This document shows, one piece after another, positions 12,325 to 22,691 of a DNA stretch of 64,000 bases (its first letter is position 1; each line of letters starts with the position of its first letter). Below the pieces are notes generated by a model, which was not told the DNA's origin, did no database searches, and saw only the letters and a list, made by a program, of their open reading frames with translations. The stretch lies in NCBI GenBank assembly GCA_010405405.1, contig MU004231.1, positions 3,342,401 through 3,406,400 on the forward strand. The letters are read 5' to 3'. Made by a program: the position numbers and the translations under genes. Source of the stretch: Microthyrium microscopicum (lineage: Eukaryota; Ascomycota; Dothideomycetes; Microthyriales; Microthyriaceae).

Positions 12325-12887
12325 ATGGTTCTCGAAGCCGGATATCCAGGCACCACAGGCTTCCGCAAAGTTACCAAAGCCACAATACTGGTGAAGAAGA
12401 AGGAGGGTATATCCGATGCCGATTTCATAGAGCATTACAACAAGAAGCATGCCCAGATGGCCGCTCCAGTTCTGCTGAAACACAACATAATCAGCTATAG
12501 TCTGGTATGTCTTTTTGTCTCACTTGGCCACGAGGAACTAGCTAGTTCCCATACTCCGGATGATATCCTAACGAGTTGATTGCTGTAGACATATCACTTA
12601 CAAAAGGATCGTACAACCATGCAGGATATTTTGAAAGGCAATGCTCAATTGCTCGATTATGATGCTATTTGCACTTTTTACTTTCCTTCATATTTGGATT
12701 GGGCCAAGTTTTTGTATGATCCAGCATCAAAGGCTTTGACCAAGGATCATGATAATTTTATGGATGAAAGCCAGATGAAGATGATGGTTGGGTGAGTGAT
12801 CAGAGTCGTCAAACGCTGAACGAGGTCGCTGACAACCACTGAAGTGATGAATATATGGTTATCGAAAATGGAATCAAAGTTGGTTAA
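12325..12887 (+). CDS. EthD domain-containing small protein
   Basis: Three exons (12325-12504, 12589-12791, 12845-12887) give 141 residues. The sequence shows the EthD-type alpha+beta pattern: KATILVKKKEGISDADFIEHY, then HAQMAAPVLLKHNI, YDAICTFYFPSYLDWAKFLYD, and a final MVIENGIKVG. EthD proteins are ferredoxin-fold dimers found in fungal and bacterial secondary pathways; several act as dehydratases or cyclases, and others have unknown roles. Both introns have canonical donors (GTATGT, GTGAGT). The gene stands alone next to the protease gene. The substrate cannot be predicted. Confidence 0.85.
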
Positions 12888-13296
12888 ATACTATATGTTC
12901 CTTTGCAAGAAAGGTTTGTCTCCATTGGTGTATGAGTAACACCTGCATGAAAGTCAATGCGAGGCCTGCTCACGCTTCACTTACAGCTCATCATTCCATT
13001 GCATCTGCATATTGACCGGTCAATGACCAGGTTGTCGATGCCTACCGCCTACTGCCTATTATCTTGGCATAAGGACCAGCACATTAGTATTATCCTTGAT
13101 GTTCTCTATTCTGATATACGCAACTTGGTTGCTGTCAATAACATCAAGCTCACTTGTCATTCAATGGGATTTTATATCCAAATCCAAGGACAAGTGATAC
13201 TTACCGCAAGATCACCAAACAACACTGACACAAATATCAAGCCACTCTTACATCGATTCCTATACAATTGAACGAGATGAGTACTTCCACCATCAT
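12888..13296. other. Short convergent intergenic gap
   Basis: This is the 3' space between the EthD gene (+) and the secreted hypothetical gene (-). It presumably contains both 3' untranslated ends. No independent gene is visible. Confidence 0.4.
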
Positions 13297-14037
13297 CTAG
13301 CTCTTAGCAACAGTAACAGCATGAACATACTTCAACTTCCCCCCCTCAACCCTGAATTCATGACTATCCGGCATCCCACCCCCAAAATTAACAAACGCAT
13401 CAACCGTCCCGTACGCCTCATCGATAACATATCGTCGATTCGTCATCTTCATATTCCCCTTTGGTATGCCCGCCGTACAATCTGGCGCCACATGCATCAT
13501 GCCCTCCAACCGCTCACACGGACTCGCATGCGGTACAGGCACACTCTGATTCGCAAAACGATCAAAGTACGCATCCGCAATACTCTGAATCACCGCCCGT
13601 GTATCTCTCTGACCTTCCGGAATCATTGGCCGACTCTCTTTCGCAGCGTAGGAAGCGAAGACGGCCGGATCAGCGATCCACCCGTTTTCTTTAGTCGTGT
13701 AGAGCGTTTCCATTTTAGAGACTTTGTTATCTGTGTAGCGTGTTTGGGTTACTATGACCATCGGCGGTGTGTTTTCAGGGGCGTTGATTTCGCTAAAGGT
13801 CGCGCAGGCGGTTGTGTCGAGGAGATGGCGCGTGAGGCCGACTTTGATGGGCTTGGAGTGGATGCCCTTTGCCAGAGAGGAGGGTTTGAATTGCTCGGTG
13901 TAGGTGCTGGCTTGGAGACCGCTGCCGGCTTTTAGGGAGGAGATGTAGGTGTCGGCGTGCTTTTGGAGGGATTCACGGGTACATTCTGCGGCGACGTGGG
14001 TGGCTAGGAGGGCTGATAGGGTGAGGAGTTTGACCAT
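13297..14037 (-). CDS. Secreted hypothetical protein (DUF8021-like)
   Basis: A single exon encodes 246 residues with a clear signal peptide (MVKLLTLSALLATHVAA). The mature protein begins with ECTRESLQKHADTYISSL, has a Tyr/Thr-rich middle (MVIVTQTRYTDNKVSKMETLYTT as overlapping short elements) and a C-terminal half with CERLEG, PDCTAG, YVIDEAYGTVDAFVNFGGG and a final beta strand. Proteins with this layout are common secreted hypotheticals in Pezizomycotina, and I associate them with DUF8021. Four cysteines in the mature part may form disulfides. Function is unknown. Confidence 0.75.
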   Translation of the reverse strand: MVKLLTLSALLATHVAAECTRESLQKHADTYISSLKAGSGLQASTYTEQFKPSSLAKGIHSKPIKVGLTRHLLDTTACATFSEINAPENTPPMVIVTQTRYTDNKVSKMETLYTTKENGWIADPAVFASYAAKESRPMIPEGQRDTRAVIQSIADAYFDRFANQSVPVPHASPCERLEGMMHVAPDCTAGIPKGNMKMTNRRYVIDEAYGTVDAFVNFGGGMPDSHEFRVEGGKLKYVHAVTVAKS

Positions 14038-15960
14038 CGTGAACTTATCTCGTGGGACTAGAGTGAAGTGAAGTTGAGTCAGGATCTGGTGAGCTAGTTT
14101 TTTTGACAGTTATGTGAGGCTATATTATCTATTCTTCTTCTATTGATGGAGTTGAACTGTATTTGGTTATAGTAGAGCATATTTGATGGATACATTAAGG
14201 ACTGGATTGTTATCTCTTTCGGTAATTCAGTAATTCGTGAGACCACCGTACTGTCCGTGCTTGAGATCTTTACAGCTATCTATACAGTGAAATCAGTTTT
14301 TCCGTAATGAGTTATGAGAGGGGCAGAGGATTAAGGGAATTATCTAATAAATATCTATTACTCTTCTTTGCTTAGAGTGCCGAGCAAACGGCTTCAATAC
14401 CACTCCCGAAGGTAATACCGATGCCGAATATATTTGAGGAAATATACCCTACGGCTATCAACTTGAAACTTGTTGGAAAGCATGACGTAGAGAAGATACT
14501 CATAGTCTTGGATTTGCGAAGTCTTCGCACACTTGTTCAGGAGTGGCCAGATATGGGAGACGATAGATTGTGGTGTTGAGTACGATTTGTCCTACCAGTC
14601 ACTGAATGAATTTGACCTATTGAGTAGCCATTTCAGGCTTTCTTTATCACCAGAACTTACAAAACATTTATCTTTCTGTAAATCAAGTTCTTATTTGGAG
14701 TTCCGTGAAGCTTGTTGCTAGTGGTAAGTCCTCCATGATTCGAAATCGATTCAGGAAGACGAAAATGAAATTCCATTGAGAGTCACACAAACTATGATTT
14801 TCACTAAACTTTCTCCAAGCTTTTGACAATTAGACACAGCCCAAAGCTGTCGTAATAGTCTTGTTCCAACGCGCGTTCGTTTTGTGGACCGATGAGGAAG
14901 CTATGTGTCTGTGAAAAGAGGGGAGACATCATACTCATATCCTGTTCGAATGGAATCTTGCGTGCAAACTCGCGGTATAGGCTCTCAAGGTTCAATAATA
15001 CAAGTGCTTAGATACTAGAATTTCTCTGTATGAACCCTTCGCGGGATATTACAGGCACGTGTTAATACTTGATTGCCCGATCGAGAGCGAGGGTCTTGAG
15101 GAGAATGCACACTTGCACAAATGCCGAAGCCCCGAAAGCACCAAAAACGGACTTGACCAGGATATACTGGACTTGGCATGAGCTTATTCCAAAAGCCAAG
15201 ATTCATAGTGGCTTTGCAAACCAGTCATTTGGTCCTTATCTTGAACCCTCAGTGGCTGGCACAGCTGGATAGCCGGGGTATTATGCACGATTTGGACCGT
15301 ACCCCGCCTGCTAAGGTCTCCCAAGTCCGGACGACTGAACGGAAGACCATGTGCCGTTGTGCTACGTGTAATTAGAACTGTGCAATAAATATTGACATGT
15401 TACGAAGATTGTAGATAGGTGCATAGCCTACTCATTGGTAGGAGCAAGGGCCGAATGTTTGGAAACAAGAAGCTTTTGCCAGCCACTGCAGCGTCATATT
15501 TCATTTACAGAGTTGACAAGCCCTGCTCGGATCTTGGAAGATGAACTGAAACGCCACATCTATCAGGTGCAGTAACCTCCAAGGTAGTGATGTCAATAGG
15601 GCTAGCTTGCGACCGTTTGCAGAGGCTCGTGGTTACATCCAGCCACGCATTGGTCCATGAATCCATTGCGTGCATTGATACCGAAGCGATTGGTCTCAAA
15701 TTCAAAGTACATTTTCCCTGTGCTGGCTCGGTGCTAAGCAGTATCGAACGATAATAGCCTGCATTATTGGAACAGCGGTGGATAGCCCTGTCTTACAAGC
15801 GCGGAAGCTGTTTATGGCATGCCACTAAGCACCGATTTGATATCCATCTGTCAGGGAGAGCAAATGAAATGACATGCTCTATACATGGGCCCACATATTT
15901 CATGCAAGAGACCAGACCCATTCTTGTTCCAAGGAAGGAGAAAGTTGGCAGACGCTCGGC
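14038..15960. other. Intergenic, 1.9 kb, nothing recognised
   Basis: This is the divergent space between the secreted hypothetical gene (-) and the micro-gene array (+). Open frames here are short, have no recognisable motifs and run in all directions. I see no RNA gene. Confidence 0.35.
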
Positions 15961-15961
15961 G

Positions 15962-15967
15962 TATAAA
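15962..15967 (+). promoter_or_regulatory. TATA-like element upstream of micro-gene copy A
   Basis: TATAAA stands 194 bp before the ATG of the first Cys-rich micro-gene and 112 bp before its leader intron, a plausible distance for a fungal core promoter. A CT- and CAA-rich leader follows, typical of well-expressed fungal genes. This is inference from position only. Confidence 0.4.
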
Positions 15968-16073
15968 GCTTGACGAGTCTGTAGCATTTTTGGCTTTTCG
16001 CACAAAGACATTTCAGCACTTCAAATCAACATCAAATCAATTCTTCACCCTTTCCACCCACAAACTACCTCAA

Positions 16074-16140
16074 GTATGTTCCCATAGCAATGTCACTCTT
16101 GACAATGTCGCGCGAACAATATACTAACCTGTCTCTGTAG
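16074..16140 (+). other. 5' leader intron of micro-gene copy A
   Basis: Donor GTATGT, branch ACTAAC near 16122 and acceptor TAG define a 67-bp intron just before the start codon. Copies B and C have introns at the matching place, which argues for descent from one ancestral gene. Confidence 0.6.
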
Positions 16141-16155
16141 CATCCTCTTGTCAAG

Positions 16156-16248
16156 ATGATCGCCACAATCAAGCCAATCAAGCACACCTGCGGAGAGAGC
16201 TGCGAATGCTGCGGAATCGGTGAATCCTGCGGATGCGTTGTCATGTAG
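16156..16248 (+). CDS. Cys-rich CaaX micropeptide, copy A (30 aa)
   Basis: ATG at 16156 opens a 30-residue peptide. The N-terminus is IKPIKHT. The core has cysteines at 12, 16, 18, 19, 25 and 27 (pattern C-x3-C-x-C-C-x5-C-x-C), and the peptide ends in CVVM. The core is made of two half-repeats, GESCECCG and GESCGC. CVVM is a canonical CaaX box and Met last favours farnesyltransferase. A 67-bp intron (16074-16140, GTATGT, ACTAAC branch, TAG) ends 15 bases before the ATG, which supports a real transcript and this start. Two diverged tandem copies follow on the same strand, so chance is unlikely. It could be a metallothionein-like peptide, a prenylated peptide or a lipopeptide pheromone precursor. 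I know of no exact described match. Confidence 0.7.
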   Translation: MIATIKPIKHTCGESCECCGIGESCGCVVM

Positions 16249-16889
16249 ATACACCATCAAATACAAGACATCAATAACTCCAACATGCTTCCTTCGTGTC
16301 TCGATAACTGAAATAGACAACTGCTCCTCCTTCCTATTCAGCTCCAACTGATCCTTGCTCTTACCGCTCAACGTGGTCGTCTAGCTCCAAAACAAGAAAT
16401 CACGAATCTCAGTCCACCAGTGTCTCCCATCCCTGAAAATTGTACCCTTGACAATCCTTCTTCTCAACGCATTCGCCAACTATCGTGACTCTATCTAACC
16501 TTTGTACTTGTAGTTGTAGGATTGTAGTTGAGAATTCCTCTTGGCACCAAGAAGCCAAGAAAGAGGCACAAACACTAGTGACGTAGCGGGCTTTTCTGAA
16601 CAACGTGTGCACACCGCTCGTGCCCATTTGAAGCTGGTGGTGCATCCATGATACGAGCCTGTGAGTCCAGAACCTTGGAGAGGGTTTGGAGGGTTTTTTG
16701 CCTTGATTTCTATTTTGACCTAGAGTGCATGTGCTTTTCCGAAACCAATTGCCCTCTACTCTACAAATAAATACAATCCCTTCCCCAGCCTCAAACCTTC
16801 CTTCTTCTCACCTTTCAATTCAAAGACAACTTCAATCTCAATCCCAGCGCTTACACAGAAACCACCCAACCAATTCTACTCCCACAACC
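16249..16889. other. Spacer between micro-gene copies A and B
   Basis: This holds the likely 3' end of copy A and the promoter and leader of copy B. The leader from about 16755 is rich in C, T and A, with an ACAAATAAATAC AT-rich core-promoter-like stretch. No further copy or other gene is seen. Confidence 0.4.
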
Positions 16890-16957
16890 GTAAGTCTTAG
16901 CATTTCTTACCCCACCTTTTCACTCGCGGAAAAGACCATTTCAACTAATTGCCGCAG
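16890..16957 (+). other. 5' leader intron of micro-gene copy B
   Basis: GTAAGT donor at 16890, ACTAAT branch-like site near 16943 and CAG acceptor at 16957 define a 68-bp intron that ends 10 bases before the ATG, the same architecture as copy A. Confidence 0.6.
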
Positions 16958-16967
16958 AACCTTCAAA

Positions 16968-17063
16968 ATGCAACCTACACTCATCAAGCCAGTCAAGCAC
17001 ACTTGCCACGAATCCTGCGACTGCTGCGGAATCCGCGAGAGCTGTTCGTGCGTGGTCATGTAA
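16968..17063 (+). CDS. Cys-rich CaaX micropeptide, copy B (31 aa)
   Basis: The 31-residue peptide starts MQPTLIKPVKHT and has cysteines at 13, 17, 19, 20, 26 and 28, with the same spacing as copy A, ending CVVM. Compared with A, the conserved parts are the IKP-x-KHTC segment, ESC-x-CCGI, ESC-x-C and the VVM tail. The intervening residues vary (G/H, E/D, G/R, G/S), as expected for coding constraint around a Cys scaffold. An upstream in-frame ATG exists in the unspliced leader, but the leader intron removes that reading, so I start at 16968. Role alternatives are as for copy A. Confidence 0.7.
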   Translation: MQPTLIKPVKHTCHESCDCCGIRESCSCVVM

Positions 17064-17794
17064 ATCAGCCATACGAGCACGAGTGCGAGCGCGAACGAAA
17101 TGGCGCTGCGTCTGCGGGCATCTGCTGTGCTGCCGATCCTTTTCGTCTAAACAGCCGAGGAGGGCAATTCTAGCTCTGCGAACTACTGAGACAAGGACAA
17201 CACTGTTTATATGATATACCTATAAATGGAGCTAGCTTAGCACGATAATCACACTCCTTCTCGACAAATTGCTATTTTCTGAAGCTGCCATGTTCTAGTA
17301 TACTTGCTAATCCTGTGAGGAGTCAGTGGCTCGACTCGTTCATGCTCTGAAGCATCAGCGCAAATATTATACAAGTCTTCCAATCTCGAATTACCTTCGT
17401 TCATTGGAACAATACACGCAAAATCTATTTCAAGAACATTCCATGGTCCAAGTGTGTCCAATTAATAACCTGGCAAAGGGCAAAGAACAAAGCCACACAC
17501 TGACGAAACACTACACGAATCCTACAGTATCTCCATTGCCTGGTGGATTCAAAATATACAAGCTGTAATGAGGCTACCTGGCTCAGCCTCAATGAACCCT
17601 TCCTTCTCAACAGAACTTGTTGAAGATACATACCTTCTGATATCCTCAATGCAGTTTGAAATATTTTCAACAAACGTCACTGATCATCATTCACACATTT
17701 GTCCAAACAGTTCAGTTAGCAAATACACCCTCGCTAGTACATTGTCAACTTTACGCAAACTTTTTTTCCAATCAACGATTTATATCAAGACCAG

Positions 17795-17854
17795 GTATAT
17801 CCCAACTTAAACACTTGTCTTGTTGTCCTAGATGATTTGTACTAACCTATAAAG
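17795..17854 (+). other. 5' leader intron of micro-gene copy C
   Basis: GTATAT donor at 17795, ACTAAC branch at 17841-17846 and an AAG acceptor at 17854 (or AGAG two bases later) define an intron of about 60 bp, ending roughly 24 bases before the ATG. Confidence 0.5.
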
Positions 17855-17879
17855 AGCTTTTTTTCTTTTCAAAACGAAA

Positions 17880-17978
17880 ATGAAGCCGATAATTTCATCA
17901 CCCGTTAAGAATACATGTTCGGAATCTTGTAGCTGCTGTGGCTGCTCCGAGTCTTGCTCGTGTTGTGTTATAATGTGA
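17880..17978 (+). CDS. Cys-rich CaaX micropeptide, copy C (32 aa, 8 Cys)
   Basis: The 32-residue peptide starts MKPIISSPVKNT and has eight cysteines (13, 17, 19, 20, 22, 26, 28, 29). It keeps the C-x3-C-x-C-C ... C-x-C scaffold but adds one cysteine inside the central loop and one next to the end. Both half-repeats read SESCSC. The tail is CVIM, the same four residues as the K-Ras4B farnesylation box. Codon use is more A+T rich (TGT, TCT, ATA) than in A and B, so this is the most diverged copy. A leader intron precedes it. Roles considered are metal binding, prenylated signal peptide or pheromone-like precursor. Confidence 0.7.
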   Translation: MKPIISSPVKNTCSESCSCCGCSESCSCCVIM

Positions 17979-18192
17979 TGGTTATATCAAAGTACACGAT
18001 TTGACGACTACGGAAGTGGACACCTTTGATTTCATCGAATGAGGATTGACTCTTATTTTGTTGTCCAAACGATGGACAACTTTATGGGCTCATAACGATA
18101 CATACAAAAACTGTTGACCATTCATCTTGGTTATCACATATCAATACATTTCTTTCCAAGATCCTAGCGTTGAAAGCATCGGCACAAATGTC

Positions 18193-20195
18193 CTAGATAT
18201 GAGTTTCTCTCACCTTCCTACCTTCCTCACAGGCCGTAATCTCCAAGCCTTCCAGCTTCCCATCCTCCCTCCAATCCTTAAGCACAGCATGATAATCCGC
18301 AATCCCTTTACCCCAAGCGCCCCTACGCGCAAGCGTATCTTGCACTTCTTGCGGCAAAGTAGCCAGCAGATCCATCTGGCCCTCCGCATTCATATACGAA
18401 GGTGTACATCCCATCATTGCCTTTCCATGAGACGCCATCTGACTGACTCGATAACCCCATTCATCTTCCGCTTCGGCGGTAGGTTCAATTGAAATTGTTG
18501 AGCCATACTTCTTCTGCGCTGTGGTGAGGATGTAGCTGACATGTTGGGCCGTTGAGTCTAGGACGAAGACAAAGTTTGCCGCTGAGCCGGATTGGCTGGG
18601 TCCGTTCTGGAAGAGGTTTGGAAAGTCGCGAGTGACGATCCCTTGTAACATGACTCCGGCTTGTTCACCTAGTTTTTGTGTCATACTATGTCCGCCGCGG
18701 CCGATGATGGTGACGGAGGCGCGGGAGGATGGGTCGGTGTATTTTGATGGACTTTCGTAGCCGGTTGCGAAGATTAGGACGTCGACGGGGTAGTCTTTGC
18801 CTTCAAAGGTGACGCTTTTGGAGTTGATTTTGGAAATGCTTTTGCCGTCTGTGTGGACGAGCGATACATTTGGTTTGTTGAATGCGTCGAGATATTCATC
18901 GTGGAAAGCTGGTCGTTTGCACCATGTTGGATACCAGGGTTTCAGATCTTCTGCTGTTTTTGCGTCTTTGACGATTGATGAGACTCTGGCGCGAACTTTC
19001 TCTTGGTGTGGTATATCTTTCTCGCGGAGTCCTTTGACATGCTCTGCTTCATTTTCGCGTGTCACGGTCCTGGGAGATCCTATGAGAGCATAATAGGTGG
19101 GAAGTGTAGTCCAAGCATCGCCGATCAAATTTGGGGTTGTTGATGGTCTGACTTGCGCGACGCTGGCGTTGAAGTTTTCATTTCGTGCTCTCCACCAGCC
19201 TTTCTGTGCTGACAGTTTTGCCCATTCAGTGGGATCTGTGGTCTTGTTTCCGCGCTCGTTCACTGAAGATGGTGTACGTTGGAAAACAGTCACTTGCTTT
19301 GACCATTTAGCCAGTGCCGGGACGATCTGGATTCCGGTTGCTCCTGTTCCAATGACACCGACTGATTTGTCCTTCAAATTGGTCATGTTAGGATTGCTAG
19401 GAGATCCGCCCGTGGCAGCATAGTCCCAGCGAGAAGTATGAAAGATTGAACCCTCAAAGTCGGAAATGCCTGGAACATTGGGAAGTTTTGGCTTAGAAAG
19501 CACGCCTGTAGAGAGCATGACAAACTGAGAGCGAACAGACACATTAGGGTGTGCATCTTCAGCAAGATTCTTGAAATTGAGAGTCCATTCCTTGGTCTTG
19601 TCGTCCCACATCATGTCTTTCAATTCGTATTTGAAGATCGCTTGGTCGGTCAATCCCCATCTCGTAGCAATAGCATCTGCATGAGCCTGCAATTCTGTCC
19701 CACTGACATACTTTTCTGTAGGCATATAGTCCATCTCTTCGAGTAGCGGCATGTAGATGTAGCTTTCCACGTCACACATGAGTCCAGGATATCGATTCCA
19801 GTACCAAGTTCCGCCAAATCCGCCCGCGGAGTCAACGATATGGATATCCGAAACTGGAATTCCTGCTTCAATCAAGCGGACTGCGAAGAGTAATCCTCCG
19901 TAGCCAGCGCCAATAATCAAGTACTTGAAAGATGCTCCATTGACTGTTCTTTGTGGTACTTTTTGCTGCCATGGATCTTTAGCAAAGCTTTGGAACTTGT
20001 CCGTCTTGGACAGATCGATGTACTGGAAATTTCCATCTTGACGATAGCGTTTCTCTTTTTCTTCGGTGTATTTGCGCTCAATCTCAGCCTGTTTAGTCTT
20101 AGCGAGCTAGATCAAACTTCTCTTGAAAATGGTCCTACCTGGCTGTCTTTTGACACTGCTTCTGCACCGCCTTTTCCAGATTCGTGGTTAGACAT
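18193..20195 (-). CDS. FAD/NADPH Baeyer-Villiger-type monooxygenase
   Basis: Two exons (20195-20139 and 20097-18193) give 653 residues. The first dinucleotide-binding motif GAGYGG is at about 82-87 and the second, GTGATG, at about 269-274. Between them lies FEGSIFHTSRWD (233-244), which fits the Baeyer-Villiger fingerprint FxGxxxHxxxW(P/D). Other family segments are GGTWYWNRYPG and DVLIFATGYES. Such enzymes insert oxygen into ketones or oxidise heteroatoms. The 41-bp intron is short. An alternative acceptor would leave only 32 bp, so I prefer the CTAAG acceptor. No biosynthetic cluster is evident around it, although a GST follows in the same direction. Substrate unknown. Confidence 0.9.
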
Positions 20196-20866
20196 GTTTG
20201 GGACACTACTGAATACCTGCTTGAGGACTACTCTGCAAAAACAACAGATGATGAAGATAGATTTGAGATCCTGTCCGGCCACGGGAAGAAGCTCATATTA
20301 AGACTCAACATCTCGTCGCACAGTAGGGATAAGTCATTTTAGCTTTCAACCTTAGGCCTTGGCTTGTATAAGCCAATGATTTCTATCTATCAGCGTACGC
20401 ATATGCACATATTATCGTTATTTGTGTATCATACCGTCTTTACATATACGAATCCGAATTTGGAAAAACAAGACTTAGACGGAGCAAAGTAGGAGCAAGC
20501 TAATCTGTAAACGGGAGGATCTGCTTTGCTCGAACCGTCCCATCGGTTTGCTAAAGTGACTTCCGGTTCCGTAGGTCAAGAGAGATCATCTCGGATGTGG
20601 AAAATAGGGCCATCCGAAATAGTTTAAAGCACAAAAATTGTTCTCAGAGCGGTAATGATGAATAGTCAGGTCCGCAATACTTTAAAAATCGGCAAATAAT
20701 GTTTCCTTGGGTTCGTCTGCCGTCCGCTGCTTTATCTATTTGACTTTGCTAGCATTGATACCTTGTACCTTTATTTGCGTATAATATTTTCCAAGATTAA
20801 GGAGGGAATTCAGAGATTCGAAGTTTTTGAATATCTCTAACAAATGCAAACTTGTTCCAAGAATAT

Positions 20867-21930
20867 TTAGAGACTGATGGAGAATTTTTCTCCAGTCGCA
20901 TCTTCCACCTTCTTGATTGCTCTTTTGTACGCTTCTCTGTTATGTATCATATCGACATATTCGAGAATCTTGGGATACTTCTCCTTTGTGAGACCACTCC
21001 GGCCTGGAGCCACCTCAAGTGGGAATATCATCATAATGTCCTTGAGTTGTTATCAGCAATTGAAAATGGGGAAAGGAACGATTCTGCATACCGCTCCAGA
21101 TAACTCTGGTCCTGCGAGGAACTTGCCATTTTGTGGACTAGTTGCAAGCTGCTCCTCAATAAAGTTTAGATGATTTGCAAAACTCGGCTTCAGAAATGCA
21201 GAATCGACTCCTGAAGCAACTGCCCCAGTTATGGGTCGAATGAAAAATGGGACGCTTGGCCCTCGTATCTCTACAAACTGTTAGAGAAAGAGGAATAATT
21301 GTATCGACAGCATAGCTTACCACCGAGTATCAAGGCGACAATCAAAAGTGGCATAACACTTCATACCATTAGTATGCAACAAAGAATTACTGTCTTCGCT
21401 CGAATGTTCTTACCTGCCCTCTGCATAATGCAAGAAATACTTGTATCGTAGCCACTCTGCAGTTTCGCCGCCGACTTGTCCTTCCTTTCCTGGTCCATAA
21501 CGCTTGGGAGCTAGTTGAGGACCAAAATGCTCAATCAAGTACTCTGTGATCAGACCAGACTCGGCAATGACGATTGGCTCCGAGGTAGCATCAGCTTGAA
21601 CTGTAATCACTGGTGATTTTCCAAGAGGGTGGATTTTCTTGAGCTCTGGAGGCGCGAGCCTGGATTCCAGGCGTTTGAATGTCTTGAGTTCATACTCGAT
21701 TCCTAGCTCTTCGAGCAGCCAAAGGATGCGATGAGATCTGGACTTTTCAAGCCTATATTGACAATTAGTACGAGGAGTTGAACCTGTGAATTTCGCGGTT
21801 CAATCGCAATTGGAATTGAAATTGTGCTCTCCTAAGCCTTTTGCGTGATCAAGGGGTTGTGACGTCACGGAAAGTTTACGTACCAGTAAAGTGTGATTTT
21901 TGCCTGCTGTTTTGGAGTTTCAGTAGCCAT
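20867..21930 (-). CDS. Glutathione S-transferase (Gtt1-like)
   Basis: Five exons (21930-21884, 21752-21414, 21358-21321, 21270-21092, 21040-20867) join in phase to 258 residues. The N-terminal thioredoxin-like half has ITLYWLEKSRSHRILWLLEELG, KIHPLGKSPVI and the glutathione-contact AESGLITEYL. The helical C-terminal half has WLRYKYFLHYAEGSVMPLL, FIEEQL, FLAGPELSGADIMMIFPLE. Fungal Gtt1-type GSTs conjugate glutathione and act in detoxification, often at membranes. It sits downstream of the monooxygenase on the same strand, a pairing that would suit oxidation followed by conjugation, but this is inference. The 38-nt third exon is notably small. Confidence 0.9.
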
Positions 21931-22691
21931 ATTGATGTTGTATCAATGAGTAGGGATCTTGTGTAACGTTCGCGTGGCTTCGATCTGTGTAATTAGGCGA
22001 CTTGTATGATGACAAGGGTAGCAAAATGAAAGAGGTTGGCGACATCTTGTCTTTAAGGAGTAGTCCGCTCGACCTAGTGATCTTAGCCGCAACGTTGCAT
22101 GTGTCATTGACGTCCTTAGGAAAGCTTCTCATTTCAATATCTGGAGCCCTGGTAAACATCATGTGAATGTTCCCGGAAAAGAAAACGTTTATCAATAATG
22201 GACCGAGAAACGACTATATCTTTGAATCCATATCCGACATAAACCAGTAGATACCAATGCTACCTGAGTAGGTAGGTAATTTGCGAATAGAATGTATTTG
22301 TGAGGTAGACTGCGATAGGAATGCAAGATAATTACGTTTTTCTGAAATCCTCTAGGGAATACCTGAATGGTTGAAATCAATCTAGTCTTAGCTGTACATT
22401 GCGAACTAATCAGCATCTCTGGGTGGAAATTTGACAGGCATTTTATGTATGCAAAAGTTATGCTATGCGGAATATATACTATATCATTACTGTATCATTA
22501 CTGTCTTGAAAACTTCAAGAAGCGTCTGCGTGAGACCAATCTCCACAAAATGTGTCGGCGAGAGTTGATGACTTATACAATTTTTGCTCTGGTACTTCAT
22601 TTTATCTCCCGTCATATTCTTGTATGCCAACTCCTTCAAATTGACCAGAGTATTGGTTCTTGATCCGTCCTTGGATTTGACCCCGGGCTAT

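Noticed and set aside
15343-15375. Tiny frame MCRCATCN, considered as a fourth Cys-rich peptide
   Set aside because: Too short, no leader intron and no similarity to the three array members apart from cysteines.
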